Below are positions 42,704 to 54,900 of a stretch of 64,000 nucleotides of DNA, piece by piece. The number at the start of each line of letters is the position of its first letter. Within the stretch, counting starts at the first letter, position 1. Location of the stretch: contig JADGJC010000190.1 in assembly GCA_027596075.1 (NCBI GenBank), forward strand, positions 1-64,000, in the 5' to 3' direction. Made by a program: the position numbers and the translations under genes. The notes under the pieces were generated by a model. The model saw only the letters and a list, made by a program, of their open reading frames with translations. It was not told the origin of the DNA and did no database searches. The stretch comes from Rhizophlyctis rosea (Eukaryota; Chytridiomycota; Chytridiomycetes; Rhizophlyctidales; Rhizophlyctidaceae).

Positions 42704-43761
42704 TCATGCAGGAACGCTTTTCTTCTCAACATCTCTATCAGAAAACAATCCATCCTTTCTCCGTCCTTCCTCCTCAATAAAATCCAACACCTCATCCACA
42801 AAACTCCCTGCCTCCCCCTTTGCCAACTGCTCTTTGAATTTTACCGCCCGGTCGATGGCGTCTTGGAATATTGATACAACATTCGTGCCGTCGGAGGCGG
42901 AGGCGAAGTAGAGGGGGAGGTAAGGATCTTGGGATTGGTCGGTTAGGGGATCGGAGTTGGAGGGTATGGGGGAAGGGGAAGACGAGGAACGTTCTGCGCG
43001 ACGGCGGTCGATGAAGCCGAAGGATTTTCGAGCGCGGGAGGGGTCCATGTCGATTTTGTTTGCTACTATGATTAGTGGTAGCTGTGGAAAATGGAGGAGT
43101 TGGGGTGAGTGTCTCCGTGATGGAGTAAGAACCCACATCCACCTCCAGATCTTGCACCCTTTGCTTGATCTCCTCTTCCCATCGTTTTCATTTCCGTCAC
43201 TTTCCCAATTCAATTTGCTCACCCTTAATGGTCTTTTCTATCTGCGCCCTTCAATGGTCCCTTATCCTTGCATTCACAAGTACCAACTCAGTCCGCTCAC
43301 AACTCCGAACACCCTGACATTACCTGACTGCCTCTATACCTCACCAACTCATCATACCAAATATCCAAATTCTTGTATGTAACCTTCCTCCCGACATCAA
43401 ACACCAACACACAAGCATGGCTTCCAATATAATAGCTCGGATGCATGGAGAGAAACCGTTCTTGTCCCGCCGTATCCCAGAATTCTATTGAGAGGTCTCG
43501 TTGTGGGGTAGAGGGGGAGGGGTTGAATGGATATTTTGTTTTGTGTCGGAATACTGTTAGGGCGTATGTTGATAGTTGGTGGGGGACGTAGTTATCGAGG
43601 AGGAAGCGTTCCATTAGTTTGGATTTTCCGACTGCGGAGTCGCCTAGGAGGATTATCTGTAGTAATGAGGGGTTTAGCGAGACGGCGGGAAGGGAAGGGC
43701 TGGTAGTGAATGTGACCTTGATGTCTGCGGTTGTATCTGTTGCTTGAGTTGGTTTTGACAT
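42704..43761 (-). CDS. RABL2: RABL2-like small GTPase (intraflagellar transport)
   Basis: Three exons (43717-43761, 43324-43656, 42704-43081) close to 251 aa. GTPase motifs are intact: P-loop GDSAVGKSK, switch II WDTAGQERF, base-binding NKID and SASDG. The segments KLMERFLLDNY, QLSTYALTVF, SMHPSYYIGSHACVLVFDV and RKVTYKNLDIWY are diagnostic of RABL2 rather than of ordinary Rabs, and there is no C-terminal prenyl-Cys. RABL2 controls loading and departure of the IFT train at the ciliary base, so the organism should make a flagellum. Intron 1 (60 nt) has a weak GTCACA donor and no stop codon; skipping it would only insert 20 residues before the P-loop. A Ser/Pro-rich insertion of about 30 residues lies between NKID and SASDG. 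Confidence 0.92.
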
Positions 43762-44160
43762 TTTGTGTTGTAGGGTTTCGCGATGTTGTTATATATGCTG
43801 GGTAGTAGAGAGCATAGAGGGTAGTTGAGGGTTGACAAGTTTTATGGTGCAAGTAAACGAAACAAGGGTCCATAGAGGAGCAGAACGCGTTCTTGGAGTT
43901 GCGTAATGAAGGCTTGTGGGGCTTGAAGCATGAGCCCACCAGTGAGTCATATACAGTCACGTGGAGCGGACTTGTTGAGCTGCGCTCAATCAGGCACACC
44001 CCATCCTTTGCTTTCCCATACAAGCAACATCAAACGATCTAATCCCACCCAAGTGCTAACGGGAAGATCCTTTCCCAAGTCCGGCTCACTGTGTGAAGGC
44101 ACCTCTACCACGGCCACAAAACTTTTTCGAAATCACTAATTTTCACTTGCTTGCCCCACC
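43762..44160. promoter_or_regulatory. Shared divergent promoter of RABL2 and Prp19
   Basis: 399 bases between the two start codons. No clear TATA box or other motif; regulatory role from position only. Confidence 0.4.
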
Positions 44161-46128
44161 ATGTTCTGTTCGCGTAAGCACCCAAAAGCCTTGGAGGCTA
44201 TTTTTACCTATGCCAAGACTTGACCCTGACCACCATCTCATTCCGCAGTTTCCGGAGAGCCGCCCGAGCAGCCTGTCGTCTCGACAAAGTCCGGAGCCCT
44301 TTTCGAACGCCGTCTCATCACCAAGTACATTGCTGACAATGGCAGAGATCCGGTCAACGGAGAAGCACTCACTACTGACGATTTGATTGAAGTCAAAGGT
44401 AAATCACCAAGCCAGTACAATATGTCATATTGGAAGGGAAGCCAACAATTTCCACCCAACAGCAAATAAAATCGTCAAGCCCCGCCCACCCACCGCAAGC
44501 TCCGTCCCCACCCTCCTCATGTCCCTGCAAAACGAGTGGGATTCCGTTGTCCTTGAAACATATCAGCTGAAGCAACAGTACAACGCTGTCCGACAAGAGC
44601 TTTCCCGCGCCCTGTACGAGAACGACGCAGCAAAACGTGTGATTGCCAGGCTGGCGAAGGAAAGAGATGAGGCCCGTGCTACTTTGGCGAACGTGAAGGC
44701 CACGTATGGGGGTTCGGCGCCGGCTGTGGAGGCTGCGGAGGACAGCATGGATGTTGATGAGGGTGGAGAGTCGAAAGGCTTGTCGGAGCAGGATATTACG
44801 GCAATGCAGGAGAAGGCGAACAGGTATGGGATCAGTTCCGAGCTATCGCCTCGTATAGCTCTCGATATGTTCCATGCTCAAAGCTTCCAATCAGTCTTTC
44901 AAAGACTCGGAGAAAGCGAAAGGCACCACCCACGCTTGCGACCGTGGAGGAAGTCGGCTCATACACCAAGCTCAACGAAGTCTCGAGCCTGTCCTCCTCC
45001 ACCAACGGCGGCGTGATTTCTCTCGACCTTCTAATCGGCGACCGAGAAAACAAAGAATGGGTCCTAGCCGGCGCACGAGACGGCCAAGTCGCCATCGTAG
45101 ACTGGCGCAACGCAAAAGTCATTGACACAGCCAAAGCGCACACCAAGCGCATCAACAGCGTCGCGTGGCACAGGGAAGAAGACACGCAGATGTTCTTCAC
45201 GGCCAGTGCGGACAAGAGTGTCAAGAGTTGGAAGTACGATGCAGAATCGGATGGAGCAACGGTTATTTCGGCGTCGCAATGGTCTTATGCTCATGGGGGT
45301 GAGGTGACGGGGATTGATGTTCATGCTACTGGGAGTTATTTGTTGGCTGTTAGTGCGGATTCGACGTGGTCTTTGGCTGATGTGGCGACGGGGAAGGTCC
45401 TTGTGAAGGTTGCGGCTCCTGGGTTCAGTGCTGGTGAGTTGTACCGCTTCCATCACCTACTTTTATGCGGCAAGGCTTTCCAGTCTGAACATGCATCACA
45501 TAACCTCTCAACAGGCTACACCGCCGGCTCCTTCCACCCCGACGGTCTCATCGTCGGCACCGGCACATCCGACTCAACCGTCAAAATCTGGGACGTCAAA
45601 TCTCAAACGAACGTCAAAACCTTTGAGGGCCACGTCGGCAAAGTCACCTCTTTGTCGTTCTCGGAGAACGGGTATTACCTTGCGACGGTGTCGGATGGCG
45701 AGGCGGTGGTGAAGTTGTGGGATTTGAGGAACTTGACGAACTTTGAGAATATTAGTGTGGGCGGGGATGTAAAGGGGGTTCAGAGGGCGAGGTTTGATTA
45801 TAGTGGGCAGTATTTGGGTGTTGCGGCGGGGAGGGAGGCGAGGTATGTTTGGGGCATTTTTTCCTTTGTTTTTCGCTAGTGGTTTTTTTGTGGGTGAGAG
45901 TGGGGGGTTGGGGTGGATGATTGGGGTGTTTGTACAGGTCCACGTGTATCAGTCACTAATCCTGCCCCTTGTCTTGTTAGGATCTACAAAGTCAAACAAT
46001 GGAACGAAGTCGGCGCCGTATCTGGGCACGAGAAGGAAATCACGGATCTCCGGTTCGGTCATGATGCGAAGTACCTGGTTACGGGTGGGCTGGATCGTAA
46101 GGTCGTTGTTTCTGGCGTGCAAGAATAG
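44161..46128 (+). CDS. PRP19: Pre-mRNA-processing factor 19 (U-box E3 ligase)
   Basis: Six exons (44161-44173, 44249-44398, 44463-44823, 44895-45433, 45515-45842, 45981-46128) close to 512 aa, the usual length. Order: U-box starting MFCS, with SGALFERRLITKYIADNG and DPVNGEALTTDDLI; the linker ASKIVKPRP-like NKIVKPRPPTAS; a coiled coil (LETYQLKQQYNAVRQELSRA) for tetramer formation; the basic SLSKTRRKRK segment; and a C-terminal seven-blade WD40 domain (for example GTGTSDSTVKIWDV and SDGEAVVKLWDL). Prp19 is the core of the NineTeen complex that activates the spliceosome and is a ubiquitin ligase. The first exon has only 13 bases. The gene converges on Dom34. Confidence 0.97.
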
Positions 46129-46380
46129 GAGGGGGATTTCTGTCTGTTTTGCTGTGGTTGCATATGTTGTTGCGAGTATAAGTGGGGACGTACAGATAAT
46201 ATGAGCTGTAGCTTTTGTGCTTGAATTTTGAGGGCTTTGGCCGGACCATTTTGGAGCATAGGAGAATACAACCTCAAAAGCTCATTTCCCTGATCGCGCC
46301 TCAAAACCAACTCAAGCATCACATCCCAATAATCACCAAAAAAACGTCCAGTTCCCTCACCCATCCAGTATATTACCCCT

Positions 46381-48362
46381 TCACCCACCCCACCCCTCCC
46401 CCTCCCCTCCTTCCCCATTGCCCTCCCCATCCTCCTCCCCCTCCGGCCCATCCCCCACCTCAATCAACCCCTGTGCCCTTCTCCGTTCCGCCTCTTCCTC
46501 CGCCTCCGCCTCCTCCTCCAAATCCGGCAAAGGAAAGGTACAAATACACGCAACGCCCGTCAACTGATTTAGTTGCTCCCCACTCGTATGTAGAGAAGAA
46601 AAAACTAGTACCGTCCCACCGGTCGCACGAACAGTTTCAACTAGTGCAATGTATTTTTTGCGGGTTGGTATGTCTGCGGATCTGTTGGGGGAAATGAGGG
46701 ATGTGAGTAGAAAGATCCATGCGAAAGTCATAACCCAAAAGCATATCGAACCACACAATCCCTCCCCAACACGCGCACAAAGACCAAACACTCACCTAAA
46801 CAACTCATCCGTAACCAGTAAAACCTCCACCGCCCCCGTCTCACCCGCCATCCTCACGTGCCTCTCTCCATAAAAAGCCCTCGCCGGCTCATTAGCGAGC
46901 ATTAAATAAAACCTCTCAAGCGTCTTGACTTCCATCGCGTATTTCGTATCGCTTAATTGGGATGCTACTTCCGGTTGTTGGAGGACTTCTGTTAGTGCGT
47001 GTTTTTGGCCGGATGAACAGTGGACTAAAAGGAATTTGGAGCGGTTGTCGAGGATTTGTTTGGCGTCGGTGCGGGTGGCGGTTTGGAGAATGTAAGTGTG
47101 GAGGGCGTCCTGTTTGTGACGGCGCGGAGGGGCATGGTAAATAAATATGAGTGACGGGTCCGGGCCCCATAAAATGCAACCTTGTTCAGCCACCAAAATG
47201 CAACTCCAGCCCATCCACGTTCTCTTCAAGACCAATATCTAACCCAATCCATCCCAACCCATCCTAACTTCCAAACAACAGCCCCTCCCGTTCCCGATCC
47301 CTTTCCCTCCTCTTTAGCCCAGCTCCGCCTTGGAAACAGAACAGAAGCCCCTTATCCAGAACATACAATCAATCCAACCCAAACGATCTCCCTGATCCAC
47401 TACGTTCAACCTGATGCAACCCAATCCAACCCAACTCAAGCCAGCCCAATCCAATATGATGCAAGTCAACCACTAAACAAGGGTTCCCTCCTTTATCCAC
47501 CCCACTACGCCCATTACTCCAAAGACGACACAATATGACAAAATCAAAACACACACCTTGACAAACCCGGGACTCGCCAAAATCAACACCTTGACCACCT
47601 CAAAATTGACATGCCTCAAAATAGCCTGATAAACCTGCTCATAAAACTTCTCCATGCTCTTATCCCTCCCACTACTCGATCCTTTCCTCTTCCTCGGTAT
47701 ATTGGTTTCGATACGTTGGCGGACGATCGTCATGTTTTGGGTGACTAGACATATGTTTGCGAGACCTTCTTCCAGGACTACGGCAGCGACGTCGGCGCGT
47801 TTTGTGACGTCGCAGGCTGCGTCGATGCGTTCGAGGGAGATGACGTCCCATTCGTATTTTGCGAGGGTGAATTTGCGGTTTAGTTCTAGGTCTATTGTGT
47901 GGTAGGCGCCCATCTTTGGGTGTGGGAGTGTGGTGTTAGGGGTCGTGGATTGCGTTGTTTGAAAGTGACTTTCTAATGAAGAGTGAGGGTTGGGTATCCT
48001 TCCACACACCTTGACAAACTTATTTTCCTCCACGTTCCGTCCCTTTACTCTCAGCATTCCCGCCTGCGTGTCAAAATCCACCTCCTCCACTTCTATTGTC
48101 AGTGTTATCCGTACTGCTGATTTGTCCGTGCTCCCAGTGGCCGACTCGGACACGACTCGGCTGCAAAGGGGATGAGCATTTGTAAACAACTACTCTATCG
48201 CGTGCTCAAATTCTCAAGTGAGACATACCGAACAGTTGTGCTGCGCAACCGGTCGCCCTTTGTGATGAGGTTATACGCGTGCCACATGTCTTCGGCTTCT
48301 TCTGGGAGCAGGGTGACACTCCCTGACCCATCCTTTTCGATATGTCTACTTATCTGCTTCAT
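46381..48362 (-). CDS. DOM34: Dom34 / Pelota, ribosome-rescue factor
   Basis: Five exons (48229-48362, 48010-48160, 47557-47913, 46796-47109, 46381-46681) close to 418 aa. The three eRF1-like domains are clear: the Sm-like N-terminal domain ([40 protein letters not shown]), the middle domain ([40 protein letters not shown]) and the C-terminal domain ([34 protein letters not shown]), with an acidic tail. As in all Pelota proteins the GGQ motif of eRF1 is absent. With Hbs1 it releases stalled ribosomes in no-go and nonstop decay. Intron 3 is 447 nt, several times the local norm, and rich in TTGGR repeats on the coding strand. Confidence 0.97.
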
Positions 48363-48982
48363 GGTGGCAGTTGAGGGCGTCGCCCAGGGTGCGGTTATGT
48401 GATTGTTGTCAAGCTCCGATGGTGGAAACCGATGCAAGTGCCCTTTCGTAAGCTAGTTGTGAGTGTACGCCTGACCAACAAGGTTTTGCCAGTATTATAT
48501 GTCGGAATCAGATGCCTCAGATTGCGGAGATGGAATGTGTGGGAAAACGGCCTTATCGTGGGAAGTTGTGCGGTTTTGGTGATGTGATGGGAGTGGCTGA
48601 CGGTGGCTTGAGGCGTTATTAAAAGTCACCGTGCCACCATACTTGTGTCACACACATTCAACATTATTTTTTGGGATTGTCTCTCTTCGGAGCTCTTCCG
48701 CTGCGCTTTTCCTCCAAGATCCTATTTTTAGGGCAGGTGGTGGGCTAACAAATGAGTGATGTTCTGTTGGCAACATTGGTATACGCAACTTTATCTCTGT
48801 CCGAAAAGCAATACACATATATACCGTGGGGGTGTGTCTGTGGGAATTCAGGGAAGCCATTCATAATACCTTTTGCCAACGGTTCCTCGCCCGTTGTGCG
48901 ACAGCAGTGACGGGCCATACCATCGGGGCGCTTATTCACACTATTCACCAAACTCTTCTCTTAAAGTTAACTGACAAATAAA
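48363..48982. promoter_or_regulatory. Shared divergent promoter of Dom34 and midasin
   Basis: 620 bases between two divergent start codons of ribosome-related genes. No motif stands out by eye. Confidence 0.4.
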
Positions 48983-51900
48983 ATGACGACTGAACAACCT
49001 CAGACCCAGAAGAGCCTCTGCTTCTCTGCGGACCTTGGCCCCGCAATACACCACCTTCTACAAATTCCCCACCAAGCACAATGTCTTACACAAACCGAAC
49101 GCACCCTCCTATCATCCACACAAACTCCTACTCAATCCACCAGCGCATCCACCATCCTCGAACTCCTCTCCCAACTCTTCATACGACCTTGTCTCACCCT
49201 CCCTATCCTGCGACTCTTCCGCCCCGTAATCGTGGAATTGGCGGGTCGATGCGTGCAAAATCTCAATGGAGGTGGAGAGGTCGTTGTAGCGTGTCCCGTA
49301 CACGGCAGCGATGCGTCGCCACGTCAGTCGGCTCTGATGGATGTGGATTCCGCGTCGACGAGGTCGCCGAAGCATGATCTGGAGGGGAACATTGTGAACG
49401 CACAATCACCAGACAGCAAGTCCAAATACATGACGGATAGAAGGGAAATTACGCTCAACGCTTTTGCGCTCATACTGCCGGTGGCACCACAGTTGCTGAG
49501 GTGGGTAGCGAGGTGCAATCCATAGACAAGTGCTAGTAAACACCACATACTTATCACTTGTATAATTTCACAGCCATGCTGTCAGCGCGTTCATATTCGG
49601 GATAAAGCCTTTGGAAGTAATCGGTTCCATTGTTGGACAAGACGAAGTATGTCACTGCTCATTTGGGTTTAGTGGAATCCAGCACTAACCAACCCATTAT
49701 CAGAACGCGGCCACCCACAAACGCATCAGAACCCTCCTACGAAGCATATACCGTCTCCTAAGGACCGCACCCGCCACCTTCTCCACTTTACGAAACTGGA
49801 GCCCTTTATACGGATTCCTCACATATCCTGACTGGGAAGCCCGCACCTACGCCGCACTCACCATCTCCCACGTTTTGAGAATGGCCGACGACGAACGACG
49901 CACTTTTCTGGAAAAGTATGCCGGCGAAGGCGACAGGCATCCTGTTACGATCCGGAGGGAGGAAGACGAATTTGATGCGCGCGAACAAGCGCAGCTTTTC
50001 GTGAAGCACATCACCGCAATGGATGGAGGTGTTCCACCTTTTGTTGTGACGGCCGCTGACTTGTGTCCCGTCACTGTGGATCTTTGCGGGGTGCTGTTAC
50101 CCATTTCGCACGGTTCTTTGTCGTTGAGTTCCAGCACTACCTCGGTGTCGGATGTTGGGAAGAAGAATCTGGTCCTTACTTGGACGACCACACGGAATTT
50201 GCATAGCATAGGTTTGGCGCTGTCTTTGGGATTGCCAATTTTGTTGGAGGGTCCTCCTGGAGTGGGAAAGACCTCCTTGGTGGAAGAAGCGGCGAGACTC
50301 ACGGGATGTGAAGGTAGGCTGCAAGGTGTCGGCAACTGCATCCGCAGTACCCAAATGCTGATCATCGCCCTCCGCACTAGACCTCCTGAAAATCCACCTT
50401 GGAGACCAAACGGACAGCAAAGTTCTTCTGGGAACATATGTCTGCACCAACGTACCCGGCACATTCCGATGGCAGCCAGGAGTGTTAGCCACGGCTGTAT
50501 CCGAAGGCCGCTGGATCCTTATCGAAGACATAGATCTCGCTCCTTTGGAAGTCGTCTCCGTCCTTCTACCACTGCTCGAAACTCGCCACCTCTTCATCCC
50601 CAGCCGTGGCGAGAAAATCAAAGCAAAGGAGGGTTTCCGCATCTTCGCTACCCGCACCTTATTCCCGACAAAAGGTGGATTCGCACCACGGACGCTGCAA
50701 ATGGCGGGGCAAAATCTTTGGACGAAAGTAGAGGCTCGTGCTTTGCCGGCGGACGAAGTGTTTGACGTATTGTCGAAGCAGTATACATCGCTTCGTACCC
50801 TCCTACCTGAGATCACCTCGGCATTTTCGATGATTGCGCAATATTTCGAAAGCAACCCGGGTTTGGGACGTCACCTGTCCCTTCGCGATCTCATCAAATG
50901 GTGTTCCCGAGTCGACGCTATCTGTTCAACACTCTCCACCGCTCCAACAGCGGGAGAAGACCTCCAACTAACCGTCCGCGAAGACCTCTTTCGCGAAGCC
51001 GTAGAATGTTTTGTCGGCATGATTCCCAAAAAAGAAATCCGAGACTCCATCTCCCAAACCCTCGGCACAACCCTCCAAGTGCCCACCCACCGAGTCCAGT
51101 TCTACATTGACTCGTACACCCCGACGATAACGACAACCGATAAACACTTAACCATCGGACGCGCCACACTTCCCGTTCTCCCTTCCCACACCACCACACG
51201 CACGACCAGACCGTTTGCCGCAACATCAACCTCCACCCGCCTCCTCGAACGCCTCGCCTTCTGCACAACACTCCGCGAACCCGTCCTCCTAGTCGGCGAA
51301 ACCGGCACGGGCAAAACCTCTGTCGTGCAACACCTAGCCGACCTAACAAACCACACCCTCATAGCCGTCAACATGTCCCAACAAAGCGACAGTAGCGATT
51401 TGTTGGGTGGGTTTAAGCCTGTTGATGCAAGGGTGTTGGTCGTACCTATCAAAGAGGCGTTCGACGATTTGTTTGAGAGGACGTTTAATGTGCAGAAGAA
51501 CCGGGTGTTTGTGGATATGGTTCGGAAAGCTTTTGTGCGGAAGAATTGGGGGAAGTTGGTTGTTGGGTTCAAGAGTGCTATCCAGATGGCTGGGGAGGTG
51601 TTTAGGAAGCGGGAAACTAAGGCTGCGGAGCATGGGGAGGGGACTGTAGCGGGTGTGAAGAGGAAGAGGACGAAAGTTTTGGATGGGGGGTTAGAATCCG
51701 AATGGAGACGGTTTGGGGAGAGTGTGGAACAATTCGAAGCCCAATACGAACAAATCAAGAGCAACTTTCTCTTTTCCTTCGTTGAGGGAGCGTTGGTGAA
51801 AGCTATCCGGATGGGACATTGGGTGTTGCTTGATGAGATTAATCTTGCGACTGCGGAGACGTTGGAGTGTCTTTCGGGGCTTTTGCAGGGGAGTGAGGGG

Positions 51901-54900
51901 AGTTTGTTGTTGATGGAGCGGGGGGATACGGCGCCGGTTGAACGGCATAGGGAGTTTCGGTTGTTTGCGTGTATGAATCCCGCGAATGATGCGGGGAAAC
52001 GTGACCTCCCACCCGGGTTACGTAGCCGATTCACGGAATTTTGGGTCGATAGTCCCGACGCGCATCGGTCTGATCTCCTCCTCATCATTCGACAATACCT
52101 ACGTGACTTTTTGCCTCCGGCATCGGAGGGTGAACTCCTTCTTAACGATGTTGCGGATTTCTTCCTTTCTGTTCGTGATGCTGCGATACAAGGACGACTT
52201 TACGATGGGGCGGATCAGAGGGTGCATGTGTCTATGCGGACGTTGACTAGGGCGTTGAGTTATGCGTGTCAGGTTGCGGGGGTGTATGGTTTGAGGAGGG
52301 GATTGTATGAGGGGGTTTGTATGACTTTTGGGACGGGGTTGGGGAGGGAGAGTGTGAACGTCATGGATGGGTTTTTGGGACCGCTGAAGAAGGGGTTCGT
52401 GGTTGGGAAGGTTCCGCGGTGTCCGGGTGTGCGTCGTAATGGCGATGGGGATGACGAAATGTCTGGGAACGAAACACACACCCTCATCTCATCTTTTTGG
52501 ATCGAACGTGGTCCCTTACCCACTCCACCGGATTTGGAAAAACACTACGTCTTAACTGAGAGTGTGACGAGTAATTTGGCGAATTTAGCGAGGGCGGTGA
52601 TGTCGAGGAAGTATCCTGTTTTGATTCAGGGTCCTACGAGTGCGGGGAAGACGAGTATGGTAGAGTATTTGGCGGGGAGGACGGGCCATAGGTTTGTGAG
52701 GATTAATAATCATGAGCATACGGATTTGCAAGAGTATTTGGGGAGTTATGTTGGGGATGAGGGGGGGAGGTTGGTGTTTCAGGAGGTTAGTGAAAAATTT
52801 TGTGGTTTGCACATTATTGTTGTTTCGCAAAAGGCGCAAAAAAGCTAATGTTTCATCGGAAAACAGGGCATCCTAGTCGAAGCCCTCCGCAAAGGGTACT
52901 GGATCGTCCTAGACGAACTTAACCTGGCGCCCTCGGACGTCCTCGAAGCCCTCAACCGTCTCCTTGACGACAACCGCGAACTCCTCATCCCCGAAACGCA
53001 GGAAGTCGTGCACCCGCATCCGCACTTTATGCTTTTCGCGACACAAAATCCTGCGGGACAATACGGGGGACGGAAACAGCTCTCGCGCGCTTTCAGGAAC
53101 CGGTTCTTGGAATTGCATTTTGAGGATATACCTGAAACGGAACTGGAAGAAATCCTCAGTCAGCGGTGTGATGTTGCGCCGAGTCATGCGAGGAGGATTG
53201 TGGAGGTTTGGAGGGAGTTGCAGAGCGCGAGAGGGAAGGGACGGGTTTTTGAGGGACGGTTTGGGTTTGCGACGTTGAGGGATTTGTTTAGGTGGGCGTT
53301 GAGGCAGCAGGTTCCGAGGGGTGGGTATAGGCTTTTGGTGGAGAGGGAGAGTGGGTATCAGAAGTTGGCGGAGGATGGGTTTATGTTGTTGGCGGAACGG
53401 ATGAGGAAGGAGGAGGATAGGGTTGTTGTGCGGAGGGCTATTGAGAAGGTTATGAGGGTGAAAATCGACGAAGACGCACTCTTCGAAGGGATTTTCGCGG
53501 GTGTTTTGGCGAAAGTCCAGAATGACGAACGAGTCCGGAAAGCATTTGACGAAGTTGTTTGGACGAAAGCCATGAAGAAGAGTTTTGTGCTTGTGCTTAT
53601 GTGTGTTGAGCATCGGGAACCGGTGTTGCTTGTTGGTGATACGGGGTGTGGGAAGACTAGTGTTGTGCAGGTTTTGAGTGGAGTTTTGGGGAGGGAGTTG
53701 AAAGTTGTGAATGCGCATCAGCATAGTGAGACGGCGGATTTTTTGGGGAGTCAGAGGCCTGTTAGGGGACGGGTGGGGGTTTGGGGGGAGGGTGTGGGGT
53801 TGTGGAGGGGGGTGTTTGCAGGTGATGGGGAAGTTGTGGAGATGGGGGATGGGGATGTGGATGGGATGGCGGGGAGGGTGGAGGAGGAGCTTGTTAGGCG
53901 GGTGGGTGGGGTGGAGGAGGGGAGTGTTGAGTATGAGGAGATTACGCGACGGATTGAGAGGATACGGTATCTTCGTACACGGACCCGCGCGCTTTTCGAA
54001 TGGCATGATGGGCCATTGGTGCAAGCCATGCGACAAGGCGATCATTTCCTTCTTGACGAAATCTCTCTCGCGGACGACTCGGTGCTTGAACGTCTCAATT
54101 CCGTGTTGGAACCCAGCCAACTCCTCGTCTTAGCCGAAAAAGGCGGGAAAGAAGTCGAAGAACTGCATGGAAGTGAGGGCTTCAGGTTTTTAGCTACGAT
54201 GAATCCGGGGGGAGATTACGGGAAAAAGGAACTGAGTCCGGCGTTACGGAATCGGTTTACGGAGATTTGGGTCCCCCCCGTGGCGGGGCGGGAAGATTGT
54301 TGGATGATTATTTCGAAGAAGTTTGAAGCTGCTGTTGACGATGTCAGGGGTTTACGTGACCACCCCTGGGCGGATCGGATGTTAGATTTTGTGGAGTGGT
54401 TTGCGGGGCAGTTGAGGCGGAGTCGGGAGAGTGTTATTTCCCTACGTGATATTTTGGCGTGGGTTGGGTTTTTGTGTGGGGTTGGGAAGAAGGTTGGAGC
54501 TGCTGAGGCGTTTGTGCATGGGGGGTGTATGGTTTTTGTTGATGGGATTGGGGTTAATCCGCTTTTTGGGATGGTTGGGAAGCCAGAAGGGTTGAGGAGG
54601 GAGTGTAGGAGGCGGTTGAGGGAGATGGCGGGGGTTGGTGGGGAGGAGGGGCCGGGCGCCCGGCCGCGCCCGAGCTGGCGGGTGGGGAGGCGGAGGCTCC
54701 TGTTAGTGGGGGGAGGTTTGGAGTTAGGCCATTCTTTGTTGAGAATGGACCTGTGCCGGTGAAAGAGGTTCAGTTCGCTATGAAGGCGCCGACGACGATG
54801 AGGAATTGTATGAGGGTTTTGAGGGGGTTGCAGTTGCGGAAGCCGATATTGTTGGAGGGGTCTCCCGGGGTTGGGAAGACGAGTTTGATTTCGAGTTTGA

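Noticed and set aside
52909..54120. 403-codon antisense frame within midasin
   Set aside because: Low-complexity Pro/His/Leu translation that mirrors the G-rich coding strand; the plus strand has conserved AAA motifs throughout.
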